Under the pieces are notes generated by a model that saw nothing but the letters and a program-made list of their open reading frames with translations, was not told the origin of the DNA and ran no database searches. Positions 14,223 to 21,914 of a DNA stretch of 23,238 nucleotides are shown here, in pieces. Position numbers and translations under genes: made by a program. The DNA lies in the IMG/VR virus record IMGVR_UViG_3300036830_000109, positions 1 to 23,238 of that record. One strand, given 5' to 3'. This DNA is from a virus. Position 1 is the stretch's first letter, and each line of letters begins with the position of its first letter.

Positions 14223-16639
14223 TGGGCGAACTTGTTTCAACCCTGACCTTGCGGGTCGGCGACGAAATCTCCGCGCCGATTAAAAAGGCAGTGGAGTCGC
14301 TCAAGGGCTTCACGGTCACCGCGCGCGAACTCGACAAGGCGGTTAAACTCGATGCGTTGCGAGTAACGCAACAGCGGTTCCGCGCGGCAGCGACCGATGC
14401 GCTTGCGGCGCAGGTCAACGTCAAAAAGCTGGCGCAGGAATTTGCCGCGGCGGAAAACCCGACTAAGCAATTGTCGCGTGCGCTAGAACAAGCGCGCCAG
14501 CAAGCCTCGGCGACCGCACGCGCGGCCGAACAGCAATCGACCGCTTTCCGCCAGGCCCGCGTCGCCGCGCAGGAACTTGGCGTGCCGCTCAATATGGTCG
14601 CCAATGAGGAGCAACGGCTCCGCACAACGGCGATGGCCGCCACTGAGGCAATGGAACGCCAAGCCCGCACGGCGCAGACTTTAGGGTCGCGCCTGCGCTC
14701 CGGCCTTGGCAATGTTGCCTCGACACTCGCGCCGTTTTTCGGCCCTGTGATCCTGCACAAGACTGCGCAGGCAATGTCGGCCGGCAGTCATCTTGCATCG
14801 GAAACCGTGCGCCTGCGCGCCGCCGGCGTTCCCGAGGAGGATATCTCGCGCAGCCGCGATCTGTCATCGACGCTCGCTGCCCGTTATCCGAACTTGTCCC
14901 GCGCCGAAATTCTTGAGCGATACAAGGAAGCCCGCTCGGTCTTGCTACATTCCGAGGAGGCGCTGACCGAACTGCCGATCGTGGCGCAGACCAATTCGGC
15001 GCTTAAGGCGCTGGAAAAAGCCGGCCGCGTCGAGGCCGGATCGTCTCAGGGCCTCGGCTTCGCGCTTAAGGGCGGCGAGGTCTTAGGCCTCGCGCAGAAT
15101 CCAGCGCGCTTGCGCAGTTATCTTGACGCCTTTGTCAAAGCCAAGCAGGTCATGGGCGAACTGATCACGCCCGAGCAGATTTACGATTTCGCGACCAACG
15201 TCAAATCGTCCGGCGCGCTGTTGTCGGATCGATTTTTGCACACCACGGCGATGTCGCTGACCGGCGAGTTGCGCGGCATGCGCGCCGGCACCGGCATCGA
15301 TCAATTCATTAAGCAGATCACCGGCGGGTTCCAGGGGCAACAGCACTCGGCCGCCAAGGAATTTTTGTCGCTCGGGCTGCTTGGCCGAGGCGATTTCGAT
15401 CAAAGCAAAGGCGGTAAAATCCTTGGCCTCAAGCATGGCTCGCATGTTGCCGGCTGGAAATGGGCGCAAACCGATCCTGATTTTTGGGTAAAGAATTATC
15501 TTTTGCCCGCGATGAAAATGAAGGGCATTACCGACGAGCAGGAACAATTGGCGCTTGTCAAAAAGATGTTCACCTCATCGCGTGCTGCTGACATTGTTTC
15601 CAAGCTGATCACGCAAGCGCAGTCCTATGAAAATCACGCGAAACTCATGGGCGATGCCTCTGGCCTCAATTCCACAAACCTGTTCCGCGATGATCCCTTG
15701 GTGCAATTGCAATCGCTGACTGAGGCGGTCTCGAACTTTGCCGCTACGCTGACCGAGCCGATCATGACCACGGCCGCGCACGCGATGGATTACATCGCGC
15801 GCTCGGTTGCGGGATGGTCAGCCTCGCTCGATATGTTCGCCAAGGCGCATCCTGACCTGGCAAAGCTGCTCGGCGCCGGCACGGTTGCTGTCGGCGGTCT
15901 CGGCGGCGCAACGCTGACCTATGGATTGATCAAGGGGCTGACTAGCGGTTTCGGCCTTAAAGGTTCGGCCGCTGCACTCGACGGTTCGGCCGCCGCCTTG
16001 ACCCGCGCGGCCATCGCGCTTGGCGGCCAGAGCATCGCAACCGGCGGCGTCCCTGGCGCTGTTAATGGTGCGCGCAAATTTGCTGTTGCCCGCAAACTGG
16101 CATCGGCGCTCGGTGTTGCCGGTGCATTATACGGAGTCGACCAGGCTGTCTATGACAGCCTCGATCCCGACACAAAGCGCGCGATCGAAAAGCGCGAGGA
16201 TGGCATCAATTCAGTCGCGCCGTCCGCAGGCATGTCGAAAGCCGATGTGTTGCGGCGCTCATTTAATTCCGATCGCGCGCGACTTGGCATCCCGCCGGTC
16301 GGCGCATCGGTTCCGTCATCCGGCCTGCGGTTCGACTCGCCATCATCGGTCGGTGCCGGTTCAGCTTTAAGTGAGGTTGCCGCAACGCTCGGCGATAGTG
16401 CGCAAAATGCGCGTGCCGCCGGCGAGACCGTCGGCAAATCGTTCCGCCAGGGCTTCGCCGATGAAATGGATAAGGCGATCGCCGATGCGAATGCCGCGGT
16501 TTATCGCCTGGTCGCCATGCTTTCCTTTAGCGCATCGCCCGATCTGCGCCCGGTCGGCGCGGGCGCCGGAAGGGCAGGAAGTGGCTTGCAAGGCGAAATG
16601 AACCGGGGCTTGAGTGCCGACTATGGCGTCCGGCCGTAA
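14222..16639 (+). CDS. T: tail tape measure protein T
   Basis: An 805-aa protein, almost the length of P2 gpT (about 815), so a tail of P2-like length is expected. The N-terminal about 150 residues are Ala/Gln/Arg-rich helix, likely coiled coil (RALEQARQQASATARAAEQQ). Hydrophobic Gly/Ala-rich segments lie near residues 557-580 (LLGAGTVAVGGLGGATLTYG) and 594-640, consistent with the membrane-interacting part released at DNA ejection. The C-terminus ends in a Gly-rich stretch. The start ATG overlaps the E' stop, tying its translation to the chaperone. It sits between E/E' and U as in P2. Confidence 0.9.
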   Translation: MGELVSTLTLRVGDEISAPIKKAVESLKGFTVTARELDKAVKLDALRVTQQRFRAAATDALAAQVNVKKLAQEFAAAENPTKQLSRALEQARQQASATARAAEQQSTAFRQARVAAQELGVPLNMVANEEQRLRTTAMAATEAMERQARTAQTLGSRLRSGLGNVASTLAPFFGPVILHKTAQAMSAGSHLASETVRLRAAGVPEEDISRSRDLSSTLAARYPNLSRAEILERYKEARSVLLHSEEALTELPIVAQTNSALKALEKAGRVEAGSSQGLGFALKGGEVLGLAQNPARLRSYLDAFVKAKQVMGELITPEQIYDFATNVKSSGALLSDRFLHTTAMSLTGELRGMRAGTGIDQFIKQITGGFQGQQHSAAKEFLSLGLLGRGDFDQSKGGKILGLKHGSHVAGWKWAQTDPDFWVKNYLLPAMKMKGITDEQEQLALVKKMFTSSRAADIVSKLITQAQSYENHAKLMGDASGLNSTNLFRDDPLVQLQSLTEAVSNFAATLTEPIMTTAAHAMDYIARSVAGWSASLDMFAKAHPDLAKLLGAGTVAVGGLGGATLTYGLIKGLTSGFGLKGSAAALDGSAAALTRAAIALGGQSIATGGVPGAVNGARKFAVARKLASALGVAGALYGVDQAVYDSLDPDTKRAIEKREDGINSVAPSAGMSKADVLRRSFNSDRARLGIPPVGASVPSSGLRFDSPSSVGAGSALSEVAATLGDSAQNARAAGETVGKSFRQGFADEMDKAIADANAAVYRLVAMLSFSASPDLRPVGAGAGRAGSGLQGEMNRGLSADYGVRP

Positions 16640-16658
16640 CAACTAAGGTCGCACCGTC

Positions 16659-17108
16659 ATGCTGATGCAACTCGGCTCGGTAGTTTTCGAGATTGCGCCG
16701 ATTGGCCTTGATACGGTCGATCATGCCGGAGGCGCCAGTTTTGCCGCGCATGCCGTTCTCGGCGATATGCCGGCGCTTGAATTTACTGGCCCCGGCTCTG
16801 AGGATTGGAATATCCGCGCGACGCTGTTGCCGGAATTTTCGGCCAGCGTTGGCGCCGGCGATGGTCAGGCCGATCTTGCGGCATTGCACGCCATGCGAGT
16901 CTCAGGTGCCGCGCAATATCTCATGCGCGGCGATGGTACGCCGCTCGGTTGGGTGGTCTTGAAGCATGTTTCCGAACGATCACGCCGGCTCAATGCCACT
17001 GGCGTTGGTCGCATCATCGAGGTCGATGTCAGCGTGACCCGCACCTCACAGCCATCCGCCGACCAGGCCGCGGCTGCGCTCTTGTCCCTACTGCCGACCG
17101 ATCTGTGA
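16659..17108 (+). CDS. U: tail protein U
   Basis: A 149-aa gpU-type tail protein (P2 gpU about 159). Seen: MLMQLGSVVFEIAPIGLDTV at the start, PALEFTGPGSEDWNIRATLLPEF in the first half, then a DLAALHAMRVSGAAQYLMRG segment (about residues 69-88) and GWVVLKHVSERSRRLNATGV. The family is needed for tail completion. TAAGG (16644-16648) is ten bases before ATG 16659, favouring this start over ATG 16665. It is followed by X and D, the P2 order. Confidence 0.88.
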   Translation: MLMQLGSVVFEIAPIGLDTVDHAGGASFAAHAVLGDMPALEFTGPGSEDWNIRATLLPEFSASVGAGDGQADLAALHAMRVSGAAQYLMRGDGTPLGWVVLKHVSERSRRLNATGVGRIIEVDVSVTRTSQPSADQAAAALLSLLPTDL

Positions 17109-17118
17109 GGGTCATGCA

Positions 17119-17355
17119 ATGGCGTTCGATCGCTCGGTCTATGAAACCTATACCGTTGACGGTGCCGGGTTGACGCTCGATCAAATCATCTGGCGCCGCT
17201 ATCGCCGGCAGACTCCCGGTCTCGTCGAGGCCGTGCTTGATATGAATTACGGCCTTGCCGATCAAGGCCCGCTGCTCGCCCGTGGCAGCACGCTCAAGAT
17301 TCCGGTCGATAACCCGGCGACGCCGACCACGCGCCCCCTGGTGCGGTTGTGGTGA
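17119..17355 (+). CDS. X: tail protein X (LysM-like)
   Basis: A 78-aa protein with the gpX pattern: a YTVDGAGLTLDQIIWRRYRR LysM-type start, EAVLDMNYGLADQGPLLARG in the middle, and LKIP near the end. P2 gpX is about 67 aa. The LysM-like fold is thought to act at the baseplate or tail tip next to gpD. GAGG (17107-17110), overlapping the U stop, is eight bases before the ATG. Confidence 0.88.
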   Translation: MAFDRSVYETYTVDGAGLTLDQIIWRRYRRQTPGLVEAVLDMNYGLADQGPLLARGSTLKIPVDNPATPTTRPLVRLW

Positions 17356-17359
17356 CGCG

Positions 17360-18478
17360 ATGGCCGGATTCGGTGAGGCAGTTTTCGAGATCAGCATCGG
17401 CGGTAATGATGTCACCGAGCGATTCAATCCCATCCTGCAAAGTCTCGATGTTCACGATCACACCGGCGACACGACATCGACCGCCCGCGTAACGCTATCC
17501 GATGTCGATGGGCGCATTCTTATGCCCGGTATCGGCGACGGCATGACGGTCATGCTCGGTTGGGCGTCTGGCGATATTTCGCAAGTGTTCGACGGTACTG
17601 TCGATGACGTGCGATCGAAGGGCGGACGCGGTGAGGGTCGCACGCTAATGATCAGCGCGCATGGTTTCGACACCGCCGGCAAGGCGAAAGAGCCGCAGGA
17701 ATTTCATAAAGATAACGGCACGCTACAGGATTTCATGAGCACGGCCGCCGGCAACGCCGGTTTGAGTTTCCAGGCCGATGCGCAGATCGGTTCGATCAAT
17801 CGCGACTATTGGGCGGCCGGCACCGAGAGTTTTATTCATCTCGGCCAGCGCATCGCGCATGAGGTTGGCGCCGAGTTCAAAATCATCGCCGGTCAAGCCT
17901 ATATGTGGCCGCTCAATTCTCCGCTGTTCGGTCTCGCCGGCAGCGATGGCTCGGTGCGCGCTCAATGGGGCACCGGGGCCGGCACCGGCAATTTGCTTTC
18001 ATGGGACATCGCGCCGATCCTTGCGCGGCCCCGTTTCGCGCAAGCGCGCACGCGCTTTTATGATCGCCTCACAGCGGCATGGAAAGACCTATCGGTCGCC
18101 ATTCCGGCCGCCGCCGGCGGCACCGCCACGGCCACGCATACGCACCGCCAGACGCGCGCCGACCAGGACGAGGCGCAGAATCAAAGCGATGGCAACGATG
18201 CTAGTTCGCAACGCGAGGCCGGATCGGGTCACGTCGAAATCGTCGGCGAGCCGGCGGCAATGCCGGATGGCACGTGCGTCGTTTCCGGTGTACGGCCCGG
18301 CGTCGATGGCACCTATCGCATCGATGGCGTCAACCATCAGCTTAGTCGCGACGCCGGTTTTGTTACCCATCTCGACCTGAAACAGCCGCAAGGCGATGCC
18401 GGAACAGATTCGCGCTCACTCTCAATGCCGGCGACCGACGCCTCGCATGATGTCGTTATGCCGCCGGACGATCTCTAA
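17360..18478 (+). CDS. D: baseplate hub protein D
   Basis: A 372-aa protein of the P2 gpD / phage late control D family, which forms the hub joining tube to spike. I start at ATG 17360, four bases after the X stop; the frame is open further upstream, but that would overlap X. Seen: FEISIGGNDVTERFNPILQS and TARVTLSDVDGRILMPGIGD in the N-terminal domain, GHVEIVGEPAAMPDG and GVRPGVDGTYRIDGVNHQLS near residues 295-337, and VTHLDLKQPQG. A hydrophilic loop rich in Gln, Asp and Ser (about 258-293) separates the halves. It closes the P2-like tail block. Confidence 0.87.
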   Translation: MAGFGEAVFEISIGGNDVTERFNPILQSLDVHDHTGDTTSTARVTLSDVDGRILMPGIGDGMTVMLGWASGDISQVFDGTVDDVRSKGGRGEGRTLMISAHGFDTAGKAKEPQEFHKDNGTLQDFMSTAAGNAGLSFQADAQIGSINRDYWAAGTESFIHLGQRIAHEVGAEFKIIAGQAYMWPLNSPLFGLAGSDGSVRAQWGTGAGTGNLLSWDIAPILARPRFAQARTRFYDRLTAAWKDLSVAIPAAAGGTATATHTHRQTRADQDEAQNQSDGNDASSQREAGSGHVEIVGEPAAMPDGTCVVSGVRPGVDGTYRIDGVNHQLSRDAGFVTHLDLKQPQGDAGTDSRSLSMPATDASHDVVMPPDDL

Positions 18479-18514
18479 CCATTCACCGATCACCAGCCCC
18501 GGAAGATTCGCGCA

Positions 18515-18844
18515 ATGCCCCGCATCAACGTCGAGCGCATGCAAACGAATGCGGCTTGGTCATTGCCGCCCGTTCACTTTCAGTCTGGCATGCCGCCCGA
18601 TGATCTCGATATCTCGACTTGGACTCTCGGCGGCACTGCCAAGGGTGTGCAATCCTCTCTCGATCTGGCGCAGGCCGACCGGCTTTCGGCACCAGGCGGC
18701 GATCTACTGGTTGCCTTGAGCGCCGCCGATTGCGCCGCGCTCGGCGCCGGCCGCGTTGACATTGAGGTCCTGCGCTTATCGCCCGCGCCCGTGCGGCCGA
18801 TTCTGCGCTTTGCGATCGACAATCATGCCGGGGTGCAAGGATGA
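18515..18844 (+). CDS. hypothetical fibre-cassette protein
   Basis: A 109-aa protein opening the second fibre cassette. A likely beta-sandwich (LDISTWTLGGTAKGVQSSLD, then LLVALSAADCAALGAGRVDI, then EVLRLSPAPVRPILRFAID) resembles small phage proteins with a BppU- or Ig-like attachment domain. The match is general, not diagnostic. GGAAG lies before the ATG. Its stop overlaps the next start as ATGA. A role in joining fibres to the baseplate is inferred. Confidence 0.6.
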   Translation: MPRINVERMQTNAAWSLPPVHFQSGMPPDDLDISTWTLGGTAKGVQSSLDLAQADRLSAPGGDLLVALSAADCAALGAGRVDIEVLRLSPAPVRPILRFAIDNHAGVQG

Positions 18845-19029
18845 CTGCGCCTGTCATCATTCTCGCCGCCAATGATGTAATCGACATCTATGTGCCCGAC
18901 AATAGCGAGGGCATCCAAGCCGAATTTTTGAATATGTCAGGGCCGCCCGGTCCTGCCGGGCCAATCGGCCAGCAAGGACCGCAAGGTCTGCCAGCCGATC
19001 AGATTCCTATCGATGGAGGGAATTTCTAA
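18841..19029 (+). CDS. collagen-like miniprotein
   Basis: A 62-aa protein with six Gly-X-Y triplets at residues 34-51 (GPPGPAGPIGQQGPQGLP). The N-terminal 30 residues (PVIILAANDVIDIYV) look like a short beta-strand trimerising segment. It ends PIDGGNF. It starts by ATGA overlap with the previous gene and is in the same frame as the fibre that follows, separated by one TAA (19027-19029). GGAGGG (19015-19020), within the codons for DGG, serves as the fibre's ribosome binding site. A collagen triple helix may form a flexible stalk. Six triplets are few for a stable helix alone. Confidence 0.75.
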   Translation: MTAPVIILAANDVIDIYVPDNSEGIQAEFLNMSGPPGPAGPIGQQGPQGLPADQIPIDGGNF

Positions 19030-20223
19030 ATGTCGCAAACTGTCCGCATCAAACGCCGCGTCACTGGCGCACCAGGCGCGCCGTCAGGTCTTAAGACTGG
19101 CGAGCTGGCCTGGAACATGGTCGATAATATCGTCTATGGCGGCTTTGGCGATGATGGCTCCGGCAATGCCACAAGCGTCAAGCCGGTCGGCGGTCAGGGC
19201 ATCACGCTCGATCAATTCACCGCGCCGGCGGCCAATGTCGGCTTTAACAGCAAAAAGATCACATCGCTGGCCGATCCGTCATCGGCGCAAGACGCGATGA
19301 CCAAGGCTTATGCCGATGCGCATTATGCCGCCGCCTATACCGGCGGCACCGGCATCTCTATCGCCGCCGGTGTGATCAGCATCGACACCTCGCTTGTCGC
19401 GCGTATTGGCGTGACCGGGCTTAACTCTTTCGCTGCCCCTAGCGGTTCGGTTGGCATGGGAAGCCAGCGTATTACATCCCTCGCCGATCCGACCAGCGCG
19501 CAGGATGCCGCTACCAAGGCTTACGTCGATGCCAAGGCGCAAGGTCTTTCGCCGAAAATGTCGGTGCAGGCGGCGAGCGCGGCCGCACTAGCAGCAAACA
19601 CTTATAACAATGGCGCGTCCGGTGTCGGCGCCACGCTGACCGGCAATGCCAATGGCGCTTTGACCGTCGATGGCTATTCGCCCTCGGTCAATGATCGCAT
19701 CCTTGTGCAGAATGAGGCGGCCCCGGCGAATAACGGCATCTATACTCTCACACAAGCCGGCGACGGCTCGCATCCCTACATTCTGACCCGCGCAACCGAT
19801 GCCGATACATCGGCAAAAATCCTTGGCGCTTTCGTTTTCGTCGAGGGCGGTTCAGTCAACGCCGCATCGGGCTACACGCTGGCCTCGACCGGCCCGCTCA
19901 CGCTCGGCACCACGTCGATCAGCTTTACGCAATTCTCTGGTGCCGGCGAGGTTACCGCCGGCGTCGGCCTGTCGAAAACCGGCAATACGCTCTCGATCAG
20001 CGCAGCGTGGGTCGGGCAAACCTCGATCACCACGCTCGGCACGATCGCGACTGGTGTCTGGCATGGCACGATCGTCGGCCTGGCATACGGCGGCAGCGGC
20101 GCCGATCTGACCGCGTTGGCCGATGGCGCGCTGCTCAAAAAGAGCGGCACCGCTTTGGTCGCCGCGGTTGCCGATACCGATTACGCCACGCCGAGCAGCA
20201 CGATCGACGGCGGCACGTTCTAG
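19030..20223 (+). CDS. tail fibre protein 2
   Basis: A 397-aa fibre whose N-terminus (SQTVRIKRRVTGAPGAPSGL then KTGELAWNMVDNIVYGGFGD) is the same type as that of the first fibre. Two tail-fibre repeats follow (KKITSLADPSSAQDAMTKAY at 75-94 and QRITSLADPTSAQDAATKAY at 146-165). Next is a widespread fibre module (residues about 176-304: NTYNNGASGVGATLTGNANG, NGIYTLTQAGDGSHPYILTR, FTQFSG), then an ITTLGTIATGVWHGTIVG and YGGSG segment. It ends STIDGGTF. No distinct receptor-binding head follows the shaft modules, so another protein may cap it. ATG 19030 follows the previous stop without a gap. Confidence 0.85.
   Translation: MSQTVRIKRRVTGAPGAPSGLKTGELAWNMVDNIVYGGFGDDGSGNATSVKPVGGQGITLDQFTAPAANVGFNSKKITSLADPSSAQDAMTKAYADAHYAAAYTGGTGISIAAGVISIDTSLVARIGVTGLNSFAAPSGSVGMGSQRITSLADPTSAQDAATKAYVDAKAQGLSPKMSVQAASAAALAANTYNNGASGVGATLTGNANGALTVDGYSPSVNDRILVQNEAAPANNGIYTLTQAGDGSHPYILTRATDADTSAKILGAFVFVEGGSVNAASGYTLASTGPLTLGTTSISFTQFSGAGEVTAGVGLSKTGNTLSISAAWVGQTSITTLGTIATGVWHGTIVGLAYGGSGADLTALADGALLKKSGTALVAAVADTDYATPSSTIDGGTF
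19234..19317 (+). repeat. fibre repeat, copy 1
   Basis: This stretch encodes residues about 69-96 of fibre 2, the phage fibre repeat around ITSLADP and DAxTKAY. Copy 2 lies at 19444-19530. Protein identity is high, but third-codon positions differ, so the copies are not recent. Confidence 0.75.
19444..19530 (+). repeat. fibre repeat, copy 2
   Basis: This stretch encodes residues about 139-167 of fibre 2 and matches copy 1 around ITSLADP, SAQDA and TKAY. Such repeats form intertwined strands in trimeric fibres and are common recombination points between phages. Confidence 0.75.
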
Positions 20224-20268
20224 CGGCAACGCCGCGCTCAATCTCCGCAATCATCATTGGAGATCACT

Positions 20269-20739
20269 ATGCGACGTTTGCTCGCCATGTTCGGCGTTTG
20301 CTTTTTGCTGGCCGGATGCGTCACCGCATCAGATGCGCGCAGCGGATTGATCACTGTGCCGACCGCCGCCGGCATCGATATTACGGTCGCGCCTGGTTTT
20401 TCAGGCGCTATCCAAGGGTTTATCGGTGATCTTGTCGCCCGCGGTTATCATCCGAAAAAAATCCACTGCTTTTCGATGGCGCGCTCGCACGTCTCTAACT
20501 CGCTGCATCATTCCGGCAATGCGTGCGATTTCGATCAAAGCGGATGGGGCCGCACTGCGGCGCCGATGTATCACGTCTCTGATTTGGCGGCCAAGTGGGG
20601 CCTGCGCGATGGCGGAGAGTTTCGCGATTGGGGCCATATCGATAATGGCAAGCATCTTTCCCGCCAAGGTCGCCGTGAGGCCATCGGTGCAACACCGTTT
20701 TACGGCCCCACATCGCTCATGCTCGATTCTCATATCTAA
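20269..20739 (+). CDS. predicted lipoprotein M15-type murein peptidase
   Basis: A 156-aa protein starting at ATG 20269 with TTGGAGA just upstream; an in-frame TTG at 20257 lies in that site and is unlikely. Residues 1-17 (MRRLLAMFGVCFLLAGC) form a lipoprotein signal with lipobox LAGC and Cys17. The rest fits the M15 (VanY / L-Ala-D-Glu peptidase) fold: SxHxxGxAxD appears as SLHHSGNACD, with His80 and Asp87 as zinc ligands, and the later GEFRDWGHID supplies Glu117 or Asp120 and His123. It should cleave peptidoglycan stem peptides from a membrane-anchored, periplasm-facing position. It opens the lysis cassette. Confidence 0.78.
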   Translation: MRRLLAMFGVCFLLAGCVTASDARSGLITVPTAAGIDITVAPGFSGAIQGFIGDLVARGYHPKKIHCFSMARSHVSNSLHHSGNACDFDQSGWGRTAAPMYHVSDLAAKWGLRDGGEFRDWGHIDNGKHLSRQGRREAIGATPFYGPTSLMLDSHI

Positions 20740-20750
20740 CGGCGTTTTGC

Positions 20751-21224
20751 ATGTCATCGAGTGATAGTGATCAAAACGCCGATAGTGATCCTGCTCTCGA
20801 TCAGGCAATTCTCGCTCACGACGCGGCGCGTCAGGCTTACATCCTGCGCAACCGCGCGGTTCGCCGGATCATGGGCGTGGCAACCTTTGTCGTTTGGCTC
20901 GCCGGCAACGTGCTCATTATCAGCGCCGGCCTGGCGTTTGATGATGTCGCGCACCGCATCGCGGCGCTCGCAACCGTCATCGGTTCATTCGAGATGGCCG
21001 CAATGGGCGTTATCTCGATGTATTGGGGCGTCGGCGCTTTCGACAACCGAAGCATGATGGGCGGCGGCGGTATGTATGGCGGCGGAATGTACGGATCGAG
21101 TATTGGCGGCATGGGCGGCAGTTTCAATTCCGCGCCGATCGGCGGTCTGCCCTCTGCCCGACCGGCCGCCGGTCGACTGACTAAGACTCCGGTCGCTGCC
21201 GGCGGCGCTGTTCCGGCGGCCTGA
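20751..21224 (+). CDS. holin-like membrane protein
   Basis: A 157-aa protein with a charged N-terminus (residues 1-40), two hydrophobic segments (about 41-62 GVATFVVWLAGNVLIISAG and 71-95 ALATVIGSFEMAAMGVISMY) and a long Gly/Met/Tyr-rich tail with GGGMYG repeats. Two membrane spans in a small protein next to lysis enzymes suggest a class II holin, although the long C-terminal tail is unusual. The sequence alone does not prove pore formation; it could also be an antiholin or another membrane protein. Confidence 0.6.
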   Translation: MSSSDSDQNADSDPALDQAILAHDAARQAYILRNRAVRRIMGVATFVVWLAGNVLIISAGLAFDDVAHRIAALATVIGSFEMAAMGVISMYWGVGAFDNRSMMGGGGMYGGGMYGSSIGGMGGSFNSAPIGGLPSARPAAGRLTKTPVAAGGAVPAA

Positions 21225-21260
21225 TTTCAGTTTCAACGAAAATCCACAACGGAGGTTCCG

Positions 21261-21914
21261 ATGTCTCTCGACATCACCGATCCGATTCAAGACCTGTGGG
21301 CGGAATGCCCCGTGCCGCTCTTGCAGGGCATCATCGACACTGCCGATGATGTATTCGCCAAGTTCCAATTCACCGGCAACCGCTTGCGCATCCTTCATGC
21401 GATGACGCAATTCAGCGCCGAAACCGGCGGCGGCCGCCCGAGTGAATTGCAGGAAAACATGCACTACTCGGCCGAGCGCATGCGCCAGGTCTGGCCGCGG
21501 CGTTTCAAGATGATGAGCGATGCCGACTTGGCGCCGATGGTCGGCAATCCCGAGGCGTTGGCCGATTCTGTCTATGGCAGTCGCATGGGAAACAATCAGC
21601 CGGGCGATGGCTTTCGTTTCCGCGGTCAAGGCTTGTCGCAACTCACTGGCCGCGACAATTACGCGAAACTAAGCCCGATCGTCGGCATCGATCTTATCGC
21701 GCACCCGGAAGCATTGCTCGATCCGAGCACCGCATTCCTCTGCGGCGTCGCTGATTTCATTATGTGCGATTGCGTTCCGTATGCCGACCAGGATGATGTG
21801 CTCGCTGTTAGTGGCGCGCTCAATGTCGGGCATCCGAGCGTCACCGAGGCCGAGGTTGTCGGCTGGCAGGATCGCGAGCAGTGGTATCGAACATGGGCGG
21901 CGAGGCTCACATGA
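21261..21914 (+). CDS. endolysin, GH19 chitinase-like muramidase
   Basis: A 217-aa glycoside hydrolase family 19 endolysin, cutting the glycan strands of peptidoglycan. Family marks are HAMTQFSAETGGGRPSELQE (about residues 46-65) with Glu54 as the likely acid, ENMHYSAERMRQVWPRRF with Glu65 as a candidate second residue, NPEALADSVYGSRMGN, and GFRFRGQGLSQLTGRDNYAK (about 117-136). There is no signal peptide, so export would need a holin, which fits the preceding gene. GGAGG precedes the ATG. The stop overlaps the next start as ATGA. Confidence 0.9.
   Translation: MSLDITDPIQDLWAECPVPLLQGIIDTADDVFAKFQFTGNRLRILHAMTQFSAETGGGRPSELQENMHYSAERMRQVWPRRFKMMSDADLAPMVGNPEALADSVYGSRMGNNQPGDGFRFRGQGLSQLTGRDNYAKLSPIVGIDLIAHPEALLDPSTAFLCGVADFIMCDCVPYADQDDVLAVSGALNVGHPSVTEAEVVGWQDREQWYRTWAARLT

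Noticed and set aside
20455-20461. Run of seven A as a frameshift site in the M15 gene
   Set aside because: The codons are CCG AAA AAA ATC, so the required X XXY YYZ register fails, and the 0-frame product is complete and sensible.
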